From Prorocentrum cordatum (lineage: Eukaryota; Sar; Dinophyceae; Prorocentrales; Prorocentraceae): a stretch of DNA of 64,000 nt. The notes below the pieces were generated by a model that saw only the letters and a list, made by a program, of their open reading frames with translations, had not been told where the DNA came from and did not search any database. Every line of letters starts with the position of its first letter. Positions within the stretch are counted from its first letter, which is position 1. Where the stretch lies: the NCBI GenBank assembly GCA_963575745.1, contig CAUYUJ010015016.1:522744-586743 (forward strand), read 5' to 3'. Made by a program: the position numbers and the translations under genes. Shown piece by piece: positions 1 through 10,507 of the stretch.

Positions 1-61
1 ATGGATGCAACAAGAGGGTGCTTGTGCTCTCCGTGAGCTATCCTCTGGTTTTCATTCCCCT

Positions 62-160
62 GGAGAGGAGAAGGAGGAGGAGGAGGAGGAGGAGGATGAG
101 AAGGAGGAGGAGGAGGAACATGCAGAGGAGGGAGGAGGAGGAAGGAGAGGAGATGTTGGG
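62..160. repeat. GGA/GAG purine-rich microsatellite
   Basis: The plus strand is an almost uninterrupted run of GGA/GAG/AAG triplets. Open frames through it read poly-Glu or poly-Arg on plus and poly-Ser/Leu on minus, which is typical of simple sequence and not of a gene. It leads directly into the GGGCCCTCTTGG-type tandem repeats. Confidence 0.85.
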
Positions 161-790
161 GCGCTCTTGGGGCCCTCTTGGGCTCTCTTGGGGCTCGTCG
201 GGGCCCTCGTGGGGCCACCTTGGGCTCCTCTCGGAGCTCCAAGAGGAGCCCACAGAGGGGCCCAACATCGGTCACGCGAGAGCTCTTTCGCGTGACCGAT
301 GTTGGGGCCCTCTTGGGGCCCTATTGGGCCTCCTTGGGCCCTCTTGGGGTCTCGACGGGGCCCTCGTGGGGCCATCTTGGGCTCCTCTCGGAGCACCAAG
401 AGGTGCCCAAAGAAGGGGCCCAACATCGGTCACGCGAGAGCTCGTCCGCGTGACCGATGTTGGGGCCATCTTGGGGTTCCTTGGGCCTCCTTGGGCCCAC
501 GTGGGGCTCCCTCGGGGCCCTCGTGGGGCCATCTTGGGCCCCTCTTGGAGCTCCAAGAGGAGCCCAAAGAGGGGCTCAACATCGGTCACGCGAGGGCTCT
601 TCCGCGTGACCTATGCTGGGGCTCTCTTGGGTCCCTCTTGGGCCTGCTTGGGTCCTCTTGGGGTCTCGTCGGGGCCCTCGTGGGGCCATCTTTGGCTCCT
701 CTCGGAGCTCCAAGAGGAGCCCACAGAGGGGCCCAACATCGGTCACGCGAGAGCTCTTCCGCGTGACCGATGTTGGGGCTCTCTTGGGGC
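160..790. repeat. ~156-bp tandem repeat with two palindromes per unit
   Basis: About four units of 156-159 bp. Each contains a long inverted repeat of type CATCGGTCACGCG...CGCGTGACCGATG, with centres near 283, 442, 597 and 754. Each also contains a second palindrome built on CCTCTTGGAGCTCCAAGAGG. The rest of the unit is GGGCCCTCTTGG-like sequence. The arms keep pairing where single bases differ. Open frames through the array read LGPSWGPLG-like repeats and are a by-product of the period. Confidence 0.9.
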
Positions 791-799
791 TCTCTTGGG

Positions 800-1995
800 T
801 CCCTCTTGGGCCTCCTTGGGCCCACGTGGGGTTCCCTCTGGGCCCCCTCTTGGGCCCGTCTTGGGGCCCTCTTGGGCCATCTTGGGCGCCTCTTGGGCCG
901 TCTTGGGGCCCTCTTGGGCTGTCCTGGGGCCCTCTTGGAAGCTTCTTGGGCCGTCTTGGGGCGGTCTTGGGCGCCTCTTGGGCCGTCCTGTAACGTCGGA
1001 AAGCCCAAAAGACAACTTTGTTGAAAATGTACGTTTTACGAAGGGAATGGGCCAATTTTTGCGTCTAGGGGCCCTCTTGGGACGCATGTTGGAGGCTTCT
1101 TGGGGCCTCTTGGGGGCGTCCTTGGACGTCTGGGGTCTCCTGGGGCCTCTTGAGGGGCCTCCTGGGGGCCTCCTGGCGGCCTCTTGGGGCGGAAGGCTCG
1201 AGCTTGCGGTTCGTGGTCCCCCTCTGGGCCCCCTCTTGGGCCCGTCTTGGGGCCCTCTTGGGCCATCTTGGGCGCCTCTTGGGCCGTCTTGGGGCCCTCT
1301 TGGGCTGTCCTGGGGCCCTCTGGGAAGCTTCTTGGGCCGTCTTGGGGCGGTCTTGGGCGCCTCTTGGGCCGTCCTGTAACGTCGGAAAGCCCAAAAGGCG
1401 ACTTTGTTAAAAATGTACGTTTTACGAAGGGAATGGGCCAATTCTTGCGTCTAGGGGCCCTCTTGGGACGCATGTTGGAGGCTTCTTGGAGCCTCTTGGG
1501 GGCGTCCTTGGACGTCTGGGGTCTCCTGGGGCCTCTTGAGGGGCCTCCTGGGGGCCTCCTGGCGGCCTCTTGGGGCGGAAGGCTCGAGCTTGCGGTTCGT
1601 GGTCCCCCTCTGGGCCCCCTCTTGGGCCCGTCTTGGGGCCCTCTTGGGCCATCTTGGGCGCCTCTTGGGCCGTCTTGGGGCCCTCTTGGGCTGTCCTGGG
1701 GCCCTCTGGGAAACTTCTTGGGCCGTCTTGGGGCGGTCTTGGGCGCCTCTTGGGCCGTCCTGTAACGTCGGAAAGCCCAAAAGGCAACTTTGTGAAAAAT
1801 GTACGTTTTACGAAGGGAATGGGCCAATTTTTGCGTCTAGGGGCCCTCTTGGGACGCATGTTGGAGGCTTCTTGGGGCGTCTTGGGGGGCGTCCTTGGAC
1901 GTCTGGAGGCCATCTTCAGCATCTCGGAGCCCTCTTGGAGGCCTCTTGGAAGTTTCTTGGGCCGTCTTGGGCGTTTCTGGGGCCGTCTTGTCTGA
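800..1995. repeat. 386-bp tandem repeat, three copies
   Basis: Three consecutive units are aligned by GACGCATGTTGGAGGCTTC at 1081, 1467 and 1853 and by CCTGTAACGTCGGAAAGCCC at about 987, 1373 and 1759, a period of 386 bp. Each unit has a short AT-richer core (AAAATGTACGTTTTACGAAG) in a background of GGGCCCTCTTGG-like repeats. The third copy degenerates after about 1900. No gene is supported. Confidence 0.92.
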
Positions 1996-2516
1996 CCGGG
2001 GAGGCCTCCGGCAAGCCCCGACGAGCCTCCGGGCCCCCCGGGGTGCACATTTGCGGTCGAGGTCCCGGCCCCGGGCCCCCGGACCCAAGATGGAACAGAA
2101 GGGCTTGCAGAGGGGCATGGCAAGCCCAACTGGTTCCCGAAACAGCGCACCTCGAGGGCCCCCACCCCACACAGCCATCGAGGGGGAGAGAGGAGAAAGA
2201 GGAAGGGGAAGGCGGGGATGAGGGAGACTCCTCCTCGTCCTGCTCCTCGTCATCCTCTTCGTCCTCGTCGAGGCATCCCCCCTGAGCCCATCCCCCCCTA
2301 ACGTTGCCCCTGAGACCAGGGCCGCCAGTGTCGTCCGACGCATGAGTCCCACACGAACGCAGCGGAGATGCTGCGATGCTGGAGCCGGCGAGGAACTGGC
2401 CGGCCGAGAAGGCAGGACCTCGAGGTCCGGCACCAGGCAGGGCGGGAGAGGGGAGGGGCCAAAGGGACGGGGAGGAGGGGGTGGGAGAGGAGGAGGGAGA
2501 GCACATCTGGCCGAGT
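1996..2516. other. GC-rich low-complexity stretch, no gene
   Basis: Contains a TCC/TCG microsatellite near 2225-2275 and GGGAGGGG-type sequence near 2440-2505. Open frames here are compositional and I see no recognisable domain. Any further 3' exons of the START-like gene would have to lie in this stretch, but none is evident. Confidence 0.6.
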
Positions 2517-3360
2517 TCACGCGAAGCGTCGTGGATCATCGATGTCGCTGTAGCGGCTGTAGTCCAGAAAGAACATCAGGGTGTTCTTTGACTGCGCCGC
2601 GATGTGCTCCACGTAGTACTCGAGGCTGTAGCCGGGCAGAAGACGCACCAAGTAGCTCGCCTGAAGGAGAGTACGACAAAACTCAGGCATCAACTTTCGG
2701 AGATTTGTTGGATCGGCGCTGGAGCCCCCTCCCTGGCGCGCGGGGCGCGCCAGGGGCGGCGCCCGAGGCGCCACCAGGGGTTTCCAGCACCGAGCCAAGA
2801 AACCCGCGTGAATCTCCTTCGCCTGCTAATTGGGGTCAACCTGTTGGGGGTCAGAAAAGAGTAAGCTCAATTCCTTGGATTTTCCCCGTTCGGGGCCGTA
2901 CTTGTGTCAACAAATATGTTTTCTGTTCCTTTGCTTTTCCTTTGCAATTCCTTTGGAAATTCTTCGCCCGGGTCAGTATTTCTCTCAGCAAATATGTGTA
3001 TTCCTTGGTTTGCCCTTCGCTGACTCTGACCCCCAGAAGTCTGACCCCCAGTAGTCATTAGCAAGCGAATGAGAATATCTGAAAGCTTGCTTACGAAAAT
3101 GGTTCTTCTTCGATCGCCTTCTCCACTACTTCCGGCGACCTCGGCCCCCCAGCCGTGGCTTTCGAGTAGACGCTGAGGCTCCTCAGAGTCGGAACCTTGC
3201 CGACGTAACCCCTCAGGTCGGCGATCTGGCCGAAGATGACGTCTGGGGGCGCGGCAATGTCCTGGATGCCGATACCCTTGCCGACACCCTCCTCCTCCGA
3301 CACGCTCGTCCAGAGCGCCCCGCTCTCGATCTTCGCCATGTCCTGGCTCGACAGGGCCAC
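2517..3360 (-). CDS. START/SRPBCC-like protein, two exons (partial gene)
   Basis: The first exon (about 3360-3092) reads ALSSQDMAKIESGALWTSV, then GIGIQDIAAPPDVIFGQIAD and VGKVPTLRSLSVYSK. This resembles the first strand and helix of SRPBCC/polyketide-cyclase (START-like) folds. A second exon (about 2664-2517) reads GYSLEYYVEHIAAQSKN and LDYSRYSDIDD, which matches the later ligand-pocket strands of the same family. The first exon follows a polypyrimidine tract ending GCAG and ends before GTAAGC; the second follows ACTCTCCTTCAG. The codon phases at these two junctions do not match directly, so a further small exon or a non-canonical splice site is likely. The second exon closes with a TGA that overlaps a possible GTGAAC donor, so the 3' end may be incomplete. 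The upstream exon is unresolved. In this family such proteins bind hydrophobic ligands; the ligand here is unknown. Confidence 0.55.
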
Positions 3361-5059
3361 CTGCAGAGGCAGAGACAGAGGGGGGCCTCACGCACGAGAG
3401 CATGCGGCGTCCCTTGGGGAAACAAGAAGATACCCATACCGTTACTCTCGGTGGCGACCAAGAGTGGGGCGTCAAAGAGGGGGGGCGCAAACCATGGCCA
3501 GGGGCATGTGCGCGGCCCAGGGGAGGGCCAGGGACGTATTGAAATAAGAAGAGGCGCGCCCTGAAATCTGGGGAGACATCATGGCTCCCGCCATGCTATC
3601 CGCCCCCCTCTCATCATCACCCCCCTCTTTTTGCCGCCCCCGACACGCCGCGGAACTCTCAGGGGTACGTTCTGACCAGGATCCCTTTCCTCGCCCCTCT
3701 CGCCTCGTCTCTCGCTCAACCCCGCCTGCGCTCGTGTCCTCGTCGTCGCCCGCCTCCGAATCTTCTGGGCTTGGTGCGGGGTTGTCCCTGAGCCGGCGCC
3801 CGGCAAGAGCAGCGGGTGGTCTGCCAGGCTTCTCGCCCCAGGGCTGCCAGAAGATGGTGGCTGCCCTGAGTGCTCCAGGCCGTCCCTGGTCCAGCCAGGG
3901 TATTTCGCTGTGTTTTCGTGTGTGTTCGACCCCATCTCCAGCTGTGGGGACAGCAAGCGACCACAACCACATCGAGGACACTCCCTGGGGAATTCCTTGC
4001 GCATGCCAATCTTCAGAACACTGAAACCAGCTTAGTACTGGGTGTGGCCGATGTGGGCGTCCGAGGACGGCCGAATCGACTACAGCACAACCAACGTGTT
4101 CATGTCGAGGTTGGTGGGTTCTCCCCAGAGGGGCAATCCAGAAAAATCCACTCAGATGTGGCGGTGATTCTTTGCTGCGCCCAAAATGACCAGGATGGCG
4201 AGGTGAATTCAGCCGTGGCGACGAGGGAAGGGCAGCGGCACTGGTACAGTCAAAACGACGAGTACGGATGCACGATAAGGACGCAAGGGCCTGGCAAGGC
4301 CATGCCGATTCAAGCGGGGCGCGGCCAGCGAAAGTGGCCAAGGATGGGCCGACGGCAAGGCATGCGAGAGAAGCCTTGGAAAGTCGCTCATCCTTACTAT
4401 CAATGTTGACTGTTTCCTTCCCTCCTCCGAGCCCCCGCGCAGTGGCTAGCCGCCGGGCCGCCGACGCGGGCACACCGCGCGAAGCGAGGGCGCTCACTCG
4501 CGGGCAGCCTGTACGGGGCGTCAACCCGTCGTTGCGGTCGTCGTCGTCGTAGTCGTCGTCGTCGTCGTCGTCGTGGTCGTGTATTTCTCATCGACGCCGC
4601 TGTTCTCGGCGTGGTCGTCGTGGTTGTCCTCGAACCACCCCTTCCCTCGGGCCGCTCGCCTTCGGCTTCCCGTCCATCTGGAACTTCTCGAGCCGCCCCT
4701 CGTGCGGGTGCGGCTTCCCCGCGTCGGAGCCCGCGGCGAAGACCGGCCGACCGACAGGGGCCCGAGCGGAGGTCGGACGCGCGCTGACGCGACCAAACGA
4801 ATACAGTAGAAGCCCGACCACAAGGAACCTTCCACAAGAAACCCAGCCCTGAGATCCCAGGACGTCCACTGATTTTTGGCGTGGGAACGTCACGCTTTCC
4901 AGAGCAATACCATCGAAACCTCAGAAGCCCAGGGCACCTTGGAGGCAAACATGATGTTTCTTGGCATGGGTCTGCACTGTACAAGACAAGCAGGGACGAT
5001 GTACCAAGATGTGTATTTTTCGTCTGGGTCGCTGGCTGCGGTCTGGCGGTCTCGACTGC
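3361..5059. other. No convincing gene; (GTC)n near 4529-4590
   Basis: A short reading PLFDAPLLVATESN (minus, about 3484-3443) could be an upstream exon of the START-like gene, but it sits behind a C7 run and its splice phase does not fit. The rest shows no domain. A (GTC)n/(CGT)n microsatellite occupies about 4529-4590 and yields poly-Thr or poly-Arg frames on minus. Confidence 0.5.
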
Positions 5060-5098
5060 GACGACTGCGACGACGACGACGAGGACGACGACGACTTG
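5060..5098. repeat. (GAC)n microsatellite, left flank of LINE-A
   Basis: An interrupted GACGACGAC run ends exactly where the TTGAC repeats of the LINE tail begin. The same GAC triplet resumes at the other end of the element (10523-10537). The insertion therefore appears to have gone into a pre-existing GAC microsatellite, or to have produced a GAC-repeat target duplication. Confidence 0.8.
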
Positions 5099-5113
5099 AC
5101 TTGACTTGACACG
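5099..5113 (-). repeat. LINE-A 3' tail, (GTCAA)x3
   Basis: On the minus strand the element ends with three GTCAA repeats directly followed by GTCGTCGTC of the target. Short tandem-repeat tails instead of poly(A) are known for several non-LTR families. The tail here differs from the target repeat by two bases, which makes the junction readable. Confidence 0.7.
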
Positions 5114-5424
5114 GCCTTCAAGATGGTGGCTCCAGGGCCCTAGCGGTTCGGGCAACTTAAATCTCGATGTTGGCGCCTGGAGGCACTGAGCCTCTACAGG
5201 GGAAGTGAGAATGAGCGGTAATATTAAAGAGGGAGCCCCCCAAGTCGATCCAATATTCAGCACTAGAAGGAACTCAGATCCGAGGCCAGGAATGCATAAT
5301 GCTTGAAACTCAGATAGATCCAGGAGCAGTCGGAGGTGTGGGTTCTGGGTTTTTTAGACGTTCCCTGTCCGCGTTGAACCTCGCGTCGCCAGTTACTCCA
5401 GTCAAACTCGGAGTCCTTCCAGCG

Positions 5425-7744
5425 TTAGGGGTCCAGGGCGATCTCGCGCCACTGCAGCCCGTAGTAGTCAACGAATTGTTTCTCCCATCGCCAGACGTGG
5501 AAAGAATAATGGTGCCCTTGGGAGCCTATGGAGTCCTCGAGGTGCTTGAGATATCTGTAATCTTTGTACCCCAGGGCTTTATACACGATGCGGTCGGGTT
5601 CGTATACTTTCATACGGGCAACATGGCCCGCCCAGCGGTGTCCGAGGGTCAAAACGTACTGGTCCCAGGGCATGGTTTTGGCGTTCATCATCAACTCGTG
5701 GATTTTGCGGTAAACCCGTCTCATATAATCTGCCATGGATTCCTCATCTGGCTTGCGGATGCCTAACATATGGCGAATCATGCGATACAGCACTGCACGG
5801 ATACGGCTGAGATGAGCTCTTGTGAAATTCAAACTTCCGAAGCAGAAGAAGGAGGCCTGCCGCACGATCGTATCCAAGAGGCCGAGACGCTTCGAGATGG
5901 GGCTGCGCTTGCTGCAGAGGATTCCACGATGTGTGCTGAAGGCTGTCCAGGCTCCCGTGATGCCTCTGCTGACCGCCGAGGAAGCGCAGCTATCCAGGGT
6001 GATCCACGCCCCCAGCTGACGAAATCCCTCGGAGCGACCGAGACGGGGGGCGAGGCCTTCTTCCAAGCGCAGCGTCGCCGCCGAGTCCTTGGCGGTCGTG
6101 AGCCAGAAACAGTCGCTGAGCAAGACCGTGCAAGCAAAGCGCTGGCGTAAGATACGGTGCCACTCCGTCCACATTGCTCTCAGCATCTGAGCGGAGCAGG
6201 CAAGCAAGTAGAAATTGTCGGCGAATGCCATGAGGGGTAATCGGGTGATCCTTGGGTCCTGGTTTGCGTTTCTTCTGGGCATTCAGCATGGCCAGGCCCT
6301 CGGGTTCCAGCGGGTATCCCCATCTGTTTTTTTACATAAAACTTCAAACTCGGAGATCGGGTCGTCCAGGAAGAGGTTGAAAAGCCTGGGTGCCTCAGGG
6401 CCCCCCTGGAGCAAGGATCGCGTGCGAGGAACCTGCCGTGTGGGTGCCACCCCGGGCAAGAGAAATTCTGATCGTCCACTGCGTATTTCTCGGATCCACG
6501 CCGCTGTGATGATTCTGGGGATCTTACGTTTCCGATGATTGCGAATGATATGGTGATGACGTACATGATCGTGAGCTTTGTGTAGGTCGCCCACCCCCAG
6601 GAACAAAGGTTCACGGAATTCCACGGCTCTCTCAATCAACAGGCGGTTTGTGGCTACGATCTCGTGCACCTGGTAGCTCTTGCGGAACGCAAACGAGAGC
6701 TTCGACAAGGGCATCTGATCGAGCTCTATCAGCTCGCTCAGGCACATGGAATACAGCTTAATCACGCAAGACAGCAGAGCGATCGGGCGGAAATCCTTGG
6801 CCCTGCAAGCTCCATAGAATTTGGCTAGCAGCGTGACCTGGTGTCTATTGAATATCGAGTCGAGTTGTTCACTGGGGTGATTACATAAACGGAGTACATG
6901 TAATTCAGCTAGTAGGTCCAGGGTTTCGGTGCTAAGTTCTTTCAACATTTCCATGACGATGCAATCATGTATGCAGCATGTCTTTCCTGGCTTGGGGCGA
7001 GATAGGCACTTCCGAATCAACTGGGCGCCCAGGCGCTTGGGCAACTCCTCCAAAGCCTCGGGGCCCCAGTGTGTCCAAATCCATATGGGAAGGCTAGCAT
7101 CCGTCGGATCCTTAAATAGAGTCTCATAAAACCGAGCCACCTCTTCCCTCAGCTCGTCCTCACCCGCCGTGGTTTTCTCGTTCCCTCCTCCCACCTTCAG
7201 TGCCTGCACCTTATTCTGTCCACGGAAACGGTCGACTTTACGATGCTGCACGAAATAGGCCGCACGAATATATTGCTTTAAAAAAGCGAACTGGCGCATC
7301 AGCGGGGCCAGCTGCAAGCTCATGGCCTGTCTGAGCGTCGGGCCCTGCTCGGTGTTCCGCGCTTGCAGATACTGCTGGGTCCTGTAACTCAGAGGATGAT
7401 CCTTGGGAACGTTCGGGGGCCCCGCGGGGATTTTCTCGCCGCAAGTCGAGGCGATCCTGCCCATCAGGGCGGTAAACGAGCCCAGGGAAGGAACGAAGAA
7501 ACCTCGGCGATCGACACGGGTGATCTCCGAGGCAGACGGTGGAACATCCTTTGCGTCACTACCAAGTGTCATCAGCTGAGTCTTGCGCGGCCGACCAAGC
7601 AAGTCTCTCCGCGGCCTGTGAAAAAGTATTGGCCCCTGCTGGGTCGCGCGCTGAAGATAAAGATGCTGTTGTTCCGATATAGGGATACCCGAGTTGTTGA
7701 GGATGGAGCAGAACTTCTCTGCATTCAGGGATGGGATGGGGCAA
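5425..7744 (-). pseudogene. LINE-A reverse transcriptase
   Basis: RT motifs in order: KDFRPIALLSCVIKLYS, SYQVHEIVATNRLL, VGDLHKAHDHV (motif A), LLQGGPEAPRLFNLF (motif B) and MAFADNFYLLA (motif C). The usual Asp-Asp pair of motif C is Asp-Asn. One in-frame TGA at 6283 separates motifs B and C. The C-terminus has LGHRWAGHVARMKVYEPDR, a tail pattern common in dinoflagellate LINE RTs, and the frame ends at TAA 5425. The stop and the active-site change make the copy inactive. Confidence 0.85.
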
Positions 7745-8340
7745 GGCCGGGTGCGGGACCAGTTATGTTGTTCCATTTCTCCAGGGATAGGTTGACCTCC
7801 AGCTTCCGCTAGACGATCGGCGATTTCATTTCCCCTGCGCCCAGAATGCCCTTTAATCCAGGAGAAGAAGACCACGTATTCCTTCGGAACGGCCTCCCAG
7901 ACGTGCTGAAGTAATAAGGCTAACACAACATTATGTTTGGGTCTGAACTTGTGCAGCAATACTCCCAAAACGCATGTCGAATCGAAGACGGCTTCCAGGA
8001 CCGAACCTCTCGGAATCGAAGCCGCGCCTGTCGGTAGGTGCTGCCCCAATAGCCAGAGTCCCATCTCGATAGCCGCGGTCAGCTCCGCGGTGTTGTTGGT
8101 CTGCCTGAGAGCTCCTAAGAAACCTTCCTGAAGGGGATCCAGACAGACAGGTCCACAGCTCTGGAAAAGCGGATCGACTTGGGCCCCCGGGGTCCTCGAA
8201 TTCTCGGGAATGCCTGGGGGGTCGTTGAAGGCCGAAAAACCTCAGCCGCAAGTCCTACGATGTCTGCTGCACTGTTTAAAGTGGCCATCGCCATACAAAC
8301 GAAAACGCACGCCATCTAAACTAAATTCGGCCCCAGGGCG
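7745..8340 (-). pseudogene. LINE-A RNase H domain placed between endonuclease and RT
   Basis: In the same frame as the end of the endonuclease and interrupted by one TGA at 8242. Motifs in order: LYGDGHFKQ (possible first Asp), TNNTAELTAAIEMGLWLLG (Glu motif), FDSTCVLGVLL (second Asp) and WIKGHSGRRGNEIADRLAE (His and last Asp). This is a clear type-I RNase H signature. In known RNase H-bearing LINEs the domain normally lies after the RT; here it precedes it. Confidence 0.8.
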
Positions 8341-8459
8341 AGCTTCGATCCCGAGTTGATCCCCCACCTTCCCAGCGAAGGTGTGGTCGAGCAATCTCCA
8401 GCCAACTGGCTTGGTCTTAAAACTGCACTCAATATTCGGCAAAAACTGCGGCGCAGGTT

Positions 8460-9242
8460 TCCTCGCGGCAAAGAACCTGAAAACTAGAGGGCAGTGATCA
8501 CTCTTCCAAGCGGAGCAGCAGCGAGCCTGGCAGTCGTAGGAGCCGCGAGAGGGTCCTCTGTCAATGGCCACGAAGTCTATCTGCCTGGGTTCGAACTTGC
8601 CGTCGTAGAAGCAAGTGCATGATCACATCAAAGGTTTACTCCATGTGTTACTCAAGATCAAGTTGTTGCTGACTATGAACACGTCCAAAACATCAGTTTT
8701 CCAGCTCTTAGCACCATCAATGTAGGGGCCGACAGTCGAGGATGGCCTAAAGTCTCGCTCGAAATATGCATTGACGTCAACGCACAACATGGACGTGAAG
8801 CGTGGTGGGCATCTCCCAAGCAACAGTTCGCAGTCGGCAATGTCCGTGTAGTATTGACTATGATGATTGGTGTCAGCGTCGAAGTGCGAGCAAACTATCC
8901 AGAGGTTTCCGCCGTGAGGGGTGACGATGCCCACGGCGATGCTGTTCCCCAAGCTGATGGGTCGAATATGATGCAAGCCTTCAGCGTCTTATGCACTATG
9001 ATCGCTGGTCTACTTTTCCGCCCACGCACAGGGGGCCCTGGGATCAAGCGATGGCCAGCTACCTCCTCGCAGACTTCCAGCGCATCAGTGAATTCTTGCA
9101 GACATGCAATATCCCAATGGAAGTCGGCCTCCATGAGTTCTAGCCCCCTCGCGGCACTACGCATCGGAACTCCCCTGCAGTTCCAGCTGATGCTAATAGT
9201 GTCGTCGCTAGATGGAAGGCGCCTATTCGTAGCTGAAGATAA
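8460..9242 (-). pseudogene. LINE-A endonuclease (EEP/APE-type) domain
   Basis: Follows ORF1 in the same frame, separated only by the TGA at 9243-9245. The N-terminus reads SISWNCRGVPMRSAARG and then DIACLQEF, the usual EEP opening with the catalytic Glu. After a frame change near 8960 come IVCSHFDADTNHHSQYYTD and LCVDVNAYF (the GDFN-type motif, here VDVN), and then SDHCPLVF, the catalytic Asp-His motif. A second in-frame TGA lies at 8623, before RQIDFVAIDRG. The domain nicks target DNA in related LINEs. This copy cannot give an intact protein without readthrough and frame correction. Confidence 0.75.
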
Positions 9243-10405
9243 TCAAGAGCCACCTCGACGGGGTGGGCCATTGATCTCGTCCATGTGCTGGGACATATCT
9301 ATCTCCACTCCCTGCGACCTCAACCATTCCTGAGCCTCAGGCATCACCTTCAGGTTGTAGGTGGGGAAATTACGCATCGGGATCTTCAACGGATTCCTCG
9401 GAAAGACGTCGGCGGGCAGGAATTTGCGGAGCAGCACCGCTGAGCCCATATCCCTGGACGCGTCAATCATCTGCATCAGCTCGGGTTCTGAGAGAATTTG
9501 CCATTTCTTACTAATAGCTGTTTTGAGAAGGTCTTTGGCGTGTGTGGCTCGGTTCTGGCAGGTCAACTCCTCAGGATATTTGTCGATCGTGTGCCACAAC
9601 TGCCTCTTGGCAGGGTCCCGTGCGTCCCGTGGCCTGTTCTCATGCGCAAACGTGGAAGCAAATTTCTTGCCCTTCATAGCGACCAAGCAATCCCGCATCT
9701 TCTGGCTCGTCTCGAATTCAATATTGACACGGTCTGCATAGCTGCCCACAGGAAAGACCTTCTTCACCCCCGTGATGTGACAGTCGGTGAGGATCTGCTT
9801 GAGGTCATTGGTCAGCTCCAGCCCCCTCGGTGTACTGGTATCCCCCAACGCACAGAATCTGCCGCTTATTGACTGGAGGTCTGATGATGGGGGGGGGCGG
9901 CAGACAAATCAGATGTCGATCCAGCAACACTACCAGCAGCTTGTCCATGGCCAGCACTACCTGTTCCACCTCCTCCTCCTCCGTTCTCAATGACGGTGAC
10001 ACGGGCGGTCAGGTTCACTAAATCGGTCTTCGTGGCGGCCACGATATTGTCAGTATTCTTGACCTTGTTGGCAACTTTCTTTACTTCTTTCTCCAAAGGG
10101 AGCACGCTCTGGGCTAAGGTACTACGAAAATCACTAGTCAGCGCTCTGAACAAACGTGTCTCCATACCGTTCTCAAGTCCTTCAGGTACTGGAGCTGGCT
10201 GTGCGATGACGGCGGAGACGTCCCCTGGGTCGGTATCTCCGTCGCTCATGATATCCTCGATCTTGTCATCCTCCTCTCCTGCGGTCGTCCTTGCCTTCAC
10301 ACGTCGGTGCCCGGGCGCAGCAGGGGCAGCAGCTGCGGCAGCGGCCGCTCCACCGCCTAGGCCAAAGCTTGGAGAGACGGGAGCTGCCGAGGGAACCGCG
10401 AGCAT
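9243..10405 (-). pseudogene. LINE-A ORF1: coiled-coil plus RRM-like nucleic-acid-binding protein
   Basis: Start chosen at the ATG at 10405 (MLAVPSAAPVSPSFG), after the DinoSL tag and a short leader. Residues ~30-50 are Ala-rich, followed by an acidic stretch (EEDDKIEDIMSDGDTD) and a heptad-like helix (LEKEVKKVANKVKNTDN). After a Gly-rich linker comes RQILCVGGY, then VKKVFPVGSYADRVNIEFE, matching the first strand and RNP1-like strand of an RRM-type fold. The frame changes twice, once at the G run at about 9888-9897 and once near 9845. The ORF then runs to a TGA at 9243. LINE ORF1 proteins bind element RNA; that role is inferred here. Confidence 0.7.
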
Positions 10406-10507
10406 CCGTGGTGACAGGAGTCGACGTGTGCCAACACAAAATGAGTGGCGGTGAAAGAACAAAAACTGATGTGCGAGGTTGGGTGAGATACAGCTCCCTG
10501 ATGATGA

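Noticed and set aside
160-790. Palindromes with regular spacing as a CRISPR array
   Set aside because: The whole unit repeats, spacers are not unique, and there is no cas gene; the genome is eukaryotic.
18-1379. 453-codon plus-strand frame rich in LGPSWGPLG
   Set aside because: Comes from tandem repeats whose word length is a multiple of three; equally long frames exist on the other strand and there is no domain.
4400-5263. 287-codon minus-strand frame upstream of LINE-A
   Set aside because: Runs through (GTC)n and (GAC)n simple sequence and the LINE tail; no domain.
5425-9245. TGA reassigned as a sense codon
   Set aside because: Core dinoflagellates use the standard nuclear code, other frames here end in TGA at sensible places, and CpG decay explains the pattern.
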